From Ignavibacteria bacterium (GTDB lineage Bacteria > Bacteroidota > Ignavibacteria > Ignavibacteriales > Ignavibacteriaceae), in the NCBI GenBank assembly GCA_029863735.1, contig JAOTUT010000072.1, forward strand, positions 1-7,249: 7,249 bases of DNA, in the 5' to 3' direction. The position numbers and the translations under genes are program-made. Below the pieces are notes generated by a model. It did no database searches. It saw only the letters and a program-made list of their open reading frames with translations, and had not been told where the DNA came from. This document shows positions 1 to 5,320 of the stretch, in pieces (the stretch's first letter is position 1; each line of letters begins with the position of its first letter).

Positions 1-1
1 T

Positions 2-763
2 GTATATAAATACAGTAGTGGATATACAGTAGTAACAACAACAACACCTACAGAAGGCTACTGGATGAAGAATCTTGGTGCTCAAATATACAATTATCCT
101 TCAATAGGAATAGTAACTCACAATTCTATCGCTGCTGCAGCAGGATGGAATATGATTGGTGGTTATGAAAATACAGTACCAACAGCCAGTCTGACTACAA
201 CACCACCTGGACTTATTACCACACCTGTCTTTGAATACTCAGGCGGATATTCGAATGCAGCTAATATAGTACCTGGTTATGGATACTGGGTAAAAATGGA
301 TGCAGCGGGAACGATAGATTCGCCCCCATTGGCAAAAGGCAGTGGAGAAGTAGTTGAATACTTCAAGGAAGATTGGGGTAAGATAATACTTTCAGATGCA
401 GCAGGAATAAACTATACACTGTATGCAGTAAATGGCAAAGTAGATCTTGACAAGTACGAACTACCACCAATGCCACCTGCAGGAATGTTTGACATCAGGT
501 TCGGAAGCGGAAGGATAGCAGAAGACATAAACAGTTCCATCCAGACTATAGATATGAGCGGAGTAACATATCCATTAACAGTAAGAGTAGAAGGAATGGA
601 TATGAGATTGATGGATGAGACAGGAAGAACTGTAAACGTGAAGCTGAAGTCAGGCGAAGATGTAGTGATCAGTGATGCAACAATACAGAAACTGATGGTA
701 ACAGGCGAGCTTATACCAGCAATCTATGCATTGGAGCAGAACTATCCTAATCCATTCAATCCA
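2..763 (+). repeat. Copy 1 of a paralogous module block shared with 1690-2460
   Basis: This stretch aligns with 1690-2460 at DNA level across two modules, the linker block and the PNPFNP motif. The copies differ by a net three codons, in the segment just after GYGYWVK. Exact shared runs include 50 bp (542-591 against 2239-2288) and 59 bp (644-702 against 2341-2399). Similarity ends right after PNPFNP. Confidence 0.85.
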
Positions 764-982
764 TTAACAAAAATAAAATACTCAATCTCAAAAACATCTA
801 CTGTTGAAATAAAAGTATTTGATATAATCGGTAATGAAGTTGAATCTCTCGTTAACGAAGAAAAACCTGCGGGAAGTTATGAAGCTGAATTTAACGCAAC
901 TGGATTTGCAAGCGGAATTTATTTCTATCAGCTAATAGCAGGAGATTTCATCCAAACTAAGAAGATGATTCTGCTTCGTTAA
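2..982 (+). CDS. T9SS type A sorting domain protein, 5'-truncated by window edge
   Basis: This is the C-terminal part of a secreted or surface protein, 326 codons in the window. The frame is open from position 2, and the first in-frame ATG at 65 lies inside a module (EGYWMKN) shared with the next gene, so the true start is upstream. In order, the protein holds the end of one beta-rich module (SGYT...EGYWMKN), a second complete module (GWNMIGG...PPG...FEYSGGY...GYGYWVK), a conserved linker block (ELPPMPPAG to IQKLMVTGEL), then ALEQNYPNPFNP (YPNPFNP at 743-763) and a sorting domain ending KKMILLR. Such domains direct export by the type IX system and are usually cleaved on attachment to the surface. 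The modules are beta-rich by appearance and their ligand is unknown. The gene is a close paralogue of the one downstream up to PNPFNP, after which the two diverge. Confidence 0.9.
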   Translation, partial: VYKYSSGYTVVTTTTPTEGYWMKNLGAQIYNYPSIGIVTHNSIAAAAGWNMIGGYENTVPTASLTTTPPGLITTPVFEYSGGYSNAANIVPGYGYWVKMDAAGTIDSPPLAKGSGEVVEYFKEDWGKIILSDAAGINYTLYAVNGKVDLDKYELPPMPPAGMFDIRFGSGRIAEDINSSIQTIDMSGVTYPLTVRVEGMDMRLMDETGRTVNVKLKSGEDVVISDATIQKLMVTGELIPAIYALEQNYPNPFNPLTKIKYSISKTSTVEIKVFDIIGNEVESLVNEEKPAGSYEAEFNATGFASGIYFYQLIAGDFIQTKKMILLR

Positions 983-1007
983 GATTTCAGAAGGTTAAGT
1001 TTGATTG

Positions 1008-1038
1008 TAGGACCATTGATTTATATTATTTGGTCCTA
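1008..1038 (+). terminator. Perfect 8-bp inverted repeat between the two T9SS genes, weak terminator candidate
   Basis: TAGGACCA (1008-1015) and TGGTCCTA (1031-1038) form a perfect 8-bp stem around a 15-nt AT-rich loop. It lies 25 nt after the stop of the first gene and 36 nt before the ATG of the second. No clean U-tract follows; the downstream bases are ATT-rich. It may be an inefficient terminator, an mRNA processing or stability hairpin, or a protein-binding dyad. Confidence 0.4.
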
Positions 1039-1064
1039 TTAAGTGGAATTATTTTATTTTACTC

Positions 1065-1070
1065 AGGAGA
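1065..1070 (+). promoter_or_regulatory. Ribosome binding site deciding the start at 1075
   Basis: AGGAGA lies 4 nt before ATG 1075, while an in-frame TTG at 1030 sits inside the inverted repeat. The ATG also places a clean signal peptide (MKISILIVVIFL) at the N-terminus, so 1075 is preferred. Confidence 0.75.
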
Positions 1071-1074
1071 AAAA

Positions 1075-2682
1075 ATGAAAATAAGTATACTGATTGTTGT
1101 TATTTTCCTGACAATTATTATCTATGCAAATATCAACTATTCAGATGGAATAATTGGAATGACATTAAGGGATGGTGGAACTGGATGTGTTTGTCACAAC
1201 TCTATCCCTAGTGGTTCTGTCAGTGTATGGATAGAAGGTATGGATTCCGTATTTAAAGGGGATACGGTTCAATACAAACTATTAATGACTGGAGGGTCTG
1301 CAGTTGCTGGAGGTTTTAATATTGCATCATATTTTGGTGAATTAAGTTCATCTGATACTTTGACCAAAGTTTTATCCGGTGAACTAACACATACATTCCC
1401 AAATGCATTTGTAAACGATACTGTATACTGGGATTTTTTCTTCATAGCACCGGATAGTTTAGTGACAGATACCCTATACTCAGTTGCAAACAGTGTAAAT
1501 GGAAATGGTAATCCAACAGGTGATCAATGGAATTTCGGAGAGAATTTTCCAATTTATATATTGGATCAACCAACATTTGCACTCTCAGTAAATATTGAAG
1601 ATGGCTGGAATATGGTATCAGTACCGGGAACAAATCCTGCTGGAATGGGAGTAACTACCTGGTGGCCAGGAAAGGACCCTGCAGCTGATGTATTCAAATA
1701 CAGTGGTGGTTATGTAGCAGTTACTACTACAGCACCATCAGAAGGATACTGGATGAAGAATGCAGGTGCTCAGGTATACAACTATACTGATATACAGATA
1801 GTCCCTCACACTGATGTACCATTAGTTACCGGATGGAACCTTTTCGGACTCTATGAGGTTACTGAACCAACAGCCACATTACAAACATCTCCGCCGGGAA
1901 TTATAACAGGTTCAATCTTTGAATATTCAGGTGGATATAACCCGGCAACTGATATAGTCCCTGGTTACGGATACTGGGTAAAAAGTACGGGACCTGGATC
2001 GATAGTTAACTTAACTGCACCTCCATTAGGTAAAGGTAGTGGAGAAGTTGTAGAATGGTTCCCAGAGGATTGGGGTAAGATATTACTAACTGATGCATCA
2101 GGAATAAATTATACACTTTATGCAGTAAAAGGTAAAGTAGATCTTAACAAGTACGAACTACCCCCAATGCCACCAACAGGAATGTTTGATATCAGGTACG
2201 GAAGTGGAAGGATAGCAGAAGATATAAACAGTTCAATGCAGACTATAGATATGAGCGGAGTAACATATCCATTAACAGTAAGAGTAGATGGAATGGATAT
2301 TAGATTGATGGATGAGACAGGCAAGACGATAAACGTTAACCTGAAGTCAGGCGAAGATGTAGTGATCAGTGATGCAACAATACAGAAACTGATGGTAACT
2401 GGAGAGTTACTACCAACAGTCTATGCGTTGGAACAGAACTATCCGAATCCATTTAATCCAAGCACGACAATCGAGTTCTCATTGCCAGAAGATGTAAGCA
2501 ATGTGAAGTTATCGATATACAATGCATTAGGCGAAAGGGTGGCAGAACTGGTTAACTCTTCATTGACAGCTGGAAAATACCAGTATCAATGGAATGCACA
2601 GAACGTAGCAACAGGAATGTATATCTACGAATTAAGGACTGATAAATTTGTATCAGTTAAGAAGATGATTTTGATGAAGTAA
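1075..2682 (+). CDS. Secreted choice-of-anchor-V-like protein with T9SS sorting domain
   Basis: A 535-residue secreted protein. Residues 1-20 are a lysine-start hydrophobic signal peptide. Residues ~34-163 resemble the choice-of-anchor V domain, with GGTGCVCH (C38, C40, H41) near its start and a glycine-rich AVAGGFNI segment. Two beta-rich modules follow: ~177-230 (GWNMVSVPG to EGYWMKN) and ~253-303 (GWNLFG...PPG...FEYSGGY...GYGYWVK). Next come a linker block (~364-445) nearly identical to the upstream paralogue, YPNPFNP (456-462), and a sorting domain ending KKMILMK. The sorting domain implies outer-membrane export through the type IX system, with removal at the surface. The CxCH motif is one residue shorter than the c-type haem motif CxxCH, so haem binding should not be assumed. 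The gene is probably co-oriented with its paralogue as a tandem duplicate. The ligand or substrate is unknown; the domain calls are by eye. Confidence 0.92.
   Translation: MKISILIVVIFLTIIIYANINYSDGIIGMTLRDGGTGCVCHNSIPSGSVSVWIEGMDSVFKGDTVQYKLLMTGGSAVAGGFNIASYFGELSSSDTLTKVLSGELTHTFPNAFVNDTVYWDFFFIAPDSLVTDTLYSVANSVNGNGNPTGDQWNFGENFPIYILDQPTFALSVNIEDGWNMVSVPGTNPAGMGVTTWWPGKDPAADVFKYSGGYVAVTTTAPSEGYWMKNAGAQVYNYTDIQIVPHTDVPLVTGWNLFGLYEVTEPTATLQTSPPGIITGSIFEYSGGYNPATDIVPGYGYWVKSTGPGSIVNLTAPPLGKGSGEVVEWFPEDWGKILLTDASGINYTLYAVKGKVDLNKYELPPMPPTGMFDIRYGSGRIAEDINSSMQTIDMSGVTYPLTVRVDGMDIRLMDETGKTINVNLKSGEDVVISDATIQKLMVTGELLPTVYALEQNYPNPFNPSTTIEFSLPEDVSNVKLSIYNALGERVAELVNSSLTAGKYQYQWNAQNVATGMYIYELRTDKFVSVKKMILMK
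1690..2460 (+). repeat. Copy 2 of the paralogous module block shared with 2-763
   Basis: This is the counterpart of 2-763. The most conserved part is 2239-2399, which contains the exact 50- and 59-bp matches. Wording on either side of the block differs: the downstream sorting domains are clearly diverged, and the start of the other copy lies outside the window. Confidence 0.85.
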
Positions 2683-3015
2683 GAGAAAGAGATATTAATC
2701 TACTGAAGCCCCTATCAATGAAAGTTGGTGGGGGTTTTTATTTTCCTTTTATAGCTTTTCTTTTTCTTCATTCTCGATAATTTTGTTACTCAATTGTTAC
2801 TTGAATACTCTAAGTTATTATATTACAATACCCATCAAGATGATATGAACCCATGATTACTCGACTAACTTTTTGTAAGTCGTAAATAAACATTCAGTGT
2901 CTTGAAAATATTCGATGATCAAATTTGTGAACATAGAATATTAATTCCTTCTTTCTCATTTAATTTCACAAGATACCAGCTTATATTTTATCAGCTGAGG
3001 TGACCGAGATGTAAA
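2683..3015. other. Intergenic region between convergent genes
   Basis: This 333-nt stretch separates the plus-strand T9SS gene from the end of the minus-strand group. It holds the intrinsic terminator at 2706-2739 and a weak 5-bp hairpin (CAGCT 2977-2981 with AGCTG 2993-2997). That hairpin might help end minus-strand transcripts, but it has no U-tract on that strand. No coding signal or RNA gene was seen in the rest. Confidence 0.7.
2706..2739 (+). terminator. Intrinsic terminator of the second T9SS gene
   Basis: The left arm 2706-2718 (AAGCCCCTATCAA) pairs with 2725-2737 over 13 positions with three G-U pairs, around the 6-nt loop TGAAAG. The right arm runs directly into TTTTT (2735-2739), then more T-rich sequence. 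It begins 23 nt after the stop codon. On the opposite strand there is no U-tract, so it acts on plus-strand transcripts only. Confidence 0.88.
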
Positions 3016-3633
3016 TTATTTTTGTTGTCTCTTTTGCTCAAATAGTTTTTCAAAAGGAACATAAAGCGAAATCGGCATTGAAAAAATATCTGCAAGTTTT
3101 TTATAATTAGTGATATAACCTAGCCTTATAAAGATAAATACTTTAACAAAGATTTCTATATTAGGTTCAAAATGAGCACCGTCCTTCATAGCTAATGATT
3201 TTACATTTTGTTCCCAATTAGTTAAATGATGAAAAAAATCTTTATGATTTATTTTCAATGTATTTTTCAGGACATAAGACAACCTATCAAAATAAGCATC
3301 TGGTGAAGAATCAGGATAGAAATGTACATCACCAGAAAGAGATTGCATCTTACTGACTACCCCCTTAAAGAGAGATGTATTTAGTTGAGGGTTTGACCCT
3401 GTCCCTTCAAAAATTAAAAGAGAGTATTCCGTTTCGCTTTTCTTTTCATCAGGGAAATGACAAGTAAAGAGGTTTTCAAGGCCCCATTTCGAAGTGTATG
3501 GACCATCCTTAGGGCTAATGATTGTATATTCTTTATTGACCTGCATTAATACAAAATTACAATTTCCTAGAAAAATATCGAAATATTTTAAATGGGCTAC
3601 TAATAAAAGAGCAATTATTTTTGACAAATTCAA
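3016..3633 (-). CDS. Hypothetical protein, 205 residues, last gene of minus-strand group
   Basis: I do not recognise this protein. It is a 205-codon reading frame with balanced codon use. The N-terminus is hydrophobic (KIIALLLVAHL), followed by a mixed soluble-looking body rich in aromatic and charged residues (segments such as FTCHFPDEKK, VHFYPDSSPD, FFHHLTNWEQN), and a basic tail ending KRQQK. No catalytic motif stands out. The TTG at 3633 is chosen because it lies 4 nt after the stop of the preceding gene, which suggests translational coupling, and an in-frame stop lies 24 nt further up. The alternative is ATG at 3546 (residue 30), but its nearest AGGA is 18 nt away, too far to be convincing. 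If the TTG start is right, the N-terminus could be a membrane anchor or signal. It is likely co-transcribed with the XRE/membrane cassette upstream. Confidence 0.62.
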   Translation of the reverse strand: MNLSKIIALLLVAHLKYFDIFLGNCNFVLMQVNKEYTIISPKDGPYTSKWGLENLFTCHFPDEKKSETEYSLLIFEGTGSNPQLNTSLFKGVVSKMQSLSGDVHFYPDSSPDAYFDRLSYVLKNTLKINHKDFFHHLTNWEQNVKSLAMKDGAHFEPNIEIFVKVFIFIRLGYITNYKKLADIFSMPISLYVPFEKLFEQKRQQK

Positions 3634-3637
3634 TTTT

Positions 3638-3820
3638 CTATTGAAGCTTTCTGTTCAAATTAAACAAGTAGATTATCCATCCAATTGTTATCATTGACCA
3701 ACATAAACCAAAAATTATTCTTCCGGTTATATCGTTATTAAGTATTATGCCTGTAAAACTGAGGATTGCAATTATACAACTTACTATTGGAATTATAAAT
3801 TTTATTGAAATGTTCACCAT
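3638..3820 (-). CDS. Small two-helix membrane peptide (60 residues)
   Basis: This 60-residue peptide has two predicted membrane helices, about residues 6-27 (KFIIPIVSCIIAILSFTGII) and 33-53 (GRIIFGLCWSMITIGWIIYL). They are joined by a short NNDIT loop, and the peptide ends in a basic tail (NLNRKLQ). The ATG at 3820 is preceded by AAAGGA about 8 nt upstream, a sound ribosome binding site. It starts 54 nt after the XRE repressor stop and ends 4 nt before the 205-residue gene, which fits an operon. The family is not recognised. The clear binding site, tight spacing and consistent membrane character argue that it is a real gene rather than a chance frame in AT-rich DNA. Confidence 0.6.
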   Translation of the reverse strand: MVNISIKFIIPIVSCIIAILSFTGIILNNDITGRIIFGLCWSMITIGWIIYLFNLNRKLQ

Positions 3821-3852
3821 TGTTGAATTCCTTTCATAATTTAATTTTGAAA

Positions 3853-3866
3853 TAATGACCTCATTA
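3853..3866. promoter_or_regulatory. 14-bp dyad between XRE gene and membrane peptide, possible operator
   Basis: TAATGACCTCATTA has perfect 6-bp arms (TAATGA/TCATTA) around a 2-bp centre. It sits in the 54-nt gap between the XRE gene stop and the small membrane gene start. The size suits a dimeric helix-turn-helix protein. No clear promoter was found beside it, and short AT-rich dyads arise by chance. Confidence 0.3.
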
Positions 3867-3874
3867 GGTTGTTT

Positions 3875-4108
3875 TTATTCTGCAGATTCTCCTTCATTTA
3901 TTTCTTCGGAGATGGCAAATATTTTTTCAACTGTTGTCCCTAGAACCGCTGCCAATTTTAATGCTAAATAAGTTGAAGGAACATATACGCCGTTCTCTAT
4001 AGTATTAATTGTTTTACGTGTAACGCCTACCAGTTTTGATAGATCTTCCTGCGTGAGATCATTCATTGCACGGAAGACTTTGATTGTATTTTTAAGTTTT
4101 TTCTTCAT
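3875..4108 (-). CDS. XRE-family (Cro/CI-type) helix-turn-helix regulator
   Basis: A 77-residue single-domain DNA-binding regulator. The helix-turn-helix is easy to read at residues ~18-40: LTQEDLSKLVGV is the first helix and turn, TRKTINTIENG the recognition helix. It is followed by the typical VPSTYLALKLAAVLGTTVEKIF tail of short stand-alone XRE proteins, here spread over residues 43-64. The acidic C-terminus (SEEINEGESAE) is extra. Such small regulators normally bind as dimers and often repress their own operon. The start at 4108 is 1 nt from the stop of the upstream membrane gene (TAGTATG), so the two are almost certainly translated from one mRNA. A membrane protein with a short XRE partner is a recurring arrangement in bacteria and archaea. 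The signal sensed here is unknown. Confidence 0.93.
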   Translation of the reverse strand: MKKKLKNTIKVFRAMNDLTQEDLSKLVGVTRKTINTIENGVYVPSTYLALKLAAVLGTTVEKIFAISEEINEGESAE

Positions 4109-4109
4109 A

Positions 4110-4562
4110 CTAATACTTCTTTAAATAGAGATAGTATGACATATTATAAACTGTAAAACCAACCAATGGATAAGAAACGAGAACAAAAACTAAATCATCT
4201 ACTGGTACAATTGAAGAAATAATCCCGAGTAGAATTGAAAACAGGATGAGAGAGAAGAAACTATGACGCCAGGATTTTAGTTGATATAACATTACAAGTT
4301 CATTATTCAGTGCATCCTTTAGGTCATTATCAGTTCTTAATTCGTTAGAGATCTTGATGAGATGAAATGCTGAGTAGAGTTGAATTATAATCAGAAGAAT
4401 TAATGTTATAAGAATGCTGTATAGTATCTCATCATAACTAAAATATATTAGAGCAAAAAACCTTAAAAACCAGACAATAACAAACAAAGAACCGGCGAGT
4501 GCCAGACTTTGCTGATACTTAAACCTCTTCACGTCCAGTTGCTCAATTTTGTTAACATTCAT
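4110..4562 (-). CDS. Four-helix membrane protein paired with XRE regulator
   Basis: A 150-residue integral membrane protein with four predicted helices, at about 21-42, 47-68, 101-119 and 123-146. The pairs are separated by a charged loop (69-100, including RTDNDLKDALNNE and KSWRH), and the N-terminus is basic and soluble. The start at ATG 4562 is chosen over the ATG at 4613 because GAAAGG lies 8 nt before it and because the promoter/inverted-repeat region would otherwise be inside the gene. It is the first gene of the minus-strand group, directly followed by the XRE regulator. Layout and size recall DUF2178-like membrane partners of XRE regulators, but no family can be assigned by eye. It may sense membrane state or a ligand and modulate the regulator; that is inference. 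Confidence 0.8.
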   Translation of the reverse strand: MNVNKIEQLDVKRFKYQQSLALAGSLFVIVWFLRFFALIYFSYDEILYSILITLILLIIIQLYSAFHLIKISNELRTDNDLKDALNNELVMLYQLKSWRHSFFSLILFSILLGIISSIVPVDDLVFVLVSYPLVGFTVYNMSYYLYLKKY

Positions 4563-4570
4563 AGAGATGA

Positions 4571-4576
4571 CCTTTC
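4571..4576 (-). promoter_or_regulatory. Ribosome binding site supporting the start at 4562
   Basis: On the minus strand, GAAAGG ends 8 nt before ATG 4562. No comparable site precedes the in-frame ATG at 4613, which makes the shorter 150-residue form the likely product. Confidence 0.6.
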
Positions 4577-4595
4577 TTACTAAATCTGTTAATTT

Positions 4596-4642
4596 GTTAC
4601 ATATAGTATACAAATATTAACGTTATTTACACAATATGTAAC
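4596..4642 (-). promoter_or_regulatory. Promoter candidate overlapping an inverted repeat, likely operator of the XRE cassette
   Basis: GTTACATAT (4596-4604) and ATATGTAAC (4634-4642) are perfect 9-bp inverted arms. Just beside each is a second matching pair, TAGTATA (4604-4610) and TATACTA (4645-4651). An 8-bp palindrome, TAACGTTA, sits near the middle (4618-4625). On the minus strand a sigma-70-like pair can be read: TTGTGT (4634-4629), 18-nt spacer, TATACT (4610-4605), giving a start near 4598. The arms cover both promoter elements, the usual arrangement for repression by the cassette's own XRE protein. The promoter match is moderate; FCB-group consensus elements were not evident. Confidence 0.4.
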
Positions 4643-4830
4643 TTATACTACTCCTAATATAATTTATAAAGTATATCTTGTCAAGAAAAAAATGTAAAAG
4701 TAATAATTATAGCTGAAATTAGGGATAATAGACTAAAATACGATTTAACACTTCTTCCGAATATTATATAAAAAAATGAAAATAGATGTAGTAATTGAAG
4801 ATTAGATAAAAGCACAAAGCGTTTTAGAAC

Positions 4831-4953
4831 CCACGACTGCGAACAGCACAAAGAGGGGCTAAGCGAGCGAAGCCAGGCAACGAGCGAAGCAAGTTGACGC
4901 CAGCCCTGAAAGGGTGGTGCTTGCACCACTGAGTCGAGAGCGACTGCGGACGA
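4831..4953. other. GC-rich island of consecutive small hairpins, structured RNA or dispersed repeat candidate
   Basis: About 120 nt of GC-rich sequence stands out from strongly AT-rich flanks. It contains adjacent self-complementary units: GGCT/AGCC (4857-4874), CAAC/GTTG (4878-4896), CCCT-GAA-AGGG (4904-4914), GTGGTGC-TT-GCACCAC (4914-4929) and AGTCG-AGAG-CGACT (4932-4945). The octamer CGACTGCG occurs near both ends (4834-4841 and 4941-4948), and CGAGCGAAGC occurs twice (4864-4873, 4881-4890). There is no tRNA or rRNA pattern. It could be a non-coding RNA, a dispersed palindromic repeat, or the end of a mobile element. The strand is undetermined. Confidence 0.5.
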
Positions 4954-4991
4954 ATTTAGAAAGCAATTATTTTTATAATTGGCCAGAAAAA

Positions 4992-5204
4992 TTAGTTTGT
5001 AATTAGCAAATAATTACAACAAAGTTTGTGATTTAACAACGTCATAAATAGCGTTTTCCCTAAAAACCTATCATAGTTAGATAAAAACTTAAAAATTATA
5101 TCCATCACTAGAAATTTATTTATTGTTACTGTTGATTTTATTATATTATTATATAAGTTAACTAGAGGGCGAATTTTGAGAAATATTCTTACTGAGGCTT
5201 TCAT
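4992..5204 (-). pseudogene. Doubtful fragment resembling the N-terminus of a tyrosine recombinase
   Basis: This 70-codon minus-strand frame begins MKASVRIFLKIRPL. That resembles the first residues of the arm-binding domain of Bacteroidota-type tyrosine recombinases, where a basic MK-x-VRIxLK-like strand is common. The rest (residues ~15-70) shows no recombinase sequence and looks like translated AT-rich DNA. AAGGAAGG directly abuts the ATG. If the resemblance is real, this is a remnant of an integrated element, with the rest lost. It may equally be a chance reading frame, and the similarity is judged by eye over about 14 residues. Confidence 0.2.
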
Positions 5205-5320
5205 CCTTCCTTTTTGTATTAGACAAGCCTATACACAAAGAACAAATACATCTGTTTTTATACTTACAATAGAAACATTTCATAAATTTTTCTGTAATTA
5301 TTTACGAGGGTAATAAAAAG

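Larger units (their letters stand above)
4643..5320. other. 678-nt region without a confident gene
   Basis: This is very AT-rich sequence interrupted by the GC-rich hairpin island at 4831-4953. It also holds a 7-bp hairpin with a TTTT loop (CAATTAT 4964-4970 with ATAATTG 4975-4981), a doubtful integrase-like reading frame on the minus strand (4992-5204), and the upstream region of the FISUMP gene. A minus-strand frame at 4681-4929 runs through the island but has no ribosome binding site and a composition that simply follows the DNA. No clear promoter was identified for the gene at 5321. Confidence 0.6.

Noticed and set aside
1030..1074. In-frame TTG extension of the second T9SS gene
   Set aside because: It lacks a ribosome binding site, begins inside an inverted repeat, and would place 15 residues before an excellent signal peptide; ATG 1075 has AGGAGA.
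1442..1633. Minus-strand open frame of 63 codons
   Set aside because: It is fully inside the T9SS gene on the opposite strand and has no recognisable domain; a shadow frame.
2118..2324. Minus-strand open frame of 68 codons
   Set aside because: It is antisense to the most conserved linker block of the T9SS gene and explained by that coding sequence.
3494..3697. Plus-strand open frame of 67 codons
   Set aside because: It overlaps the 205-residue and membrane-peptide genes antisense and has no binding site or domain.
4681..4929. Minus-strand open frame of 82 codons crossing the GC island
   Set aside because: Its composition changes with the DNA, there is no ribosome binding site, and its first third is translated hairpin sequence; it does not look like a protein.
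4831..4953. Integron attC site
   Set aside because: No GTTRRRY core with matching RYYYAAC at the other end was found on either strand; the hairpins are separate small units rather than one long imperfect stem.
4614..5320. DGR template repeat for the FISUMP gene
   Set aside because: No stretch on either strand resembles the FISUMP 3' segment, such as its GGTTTCAGTGTTCGTTGC anchor.
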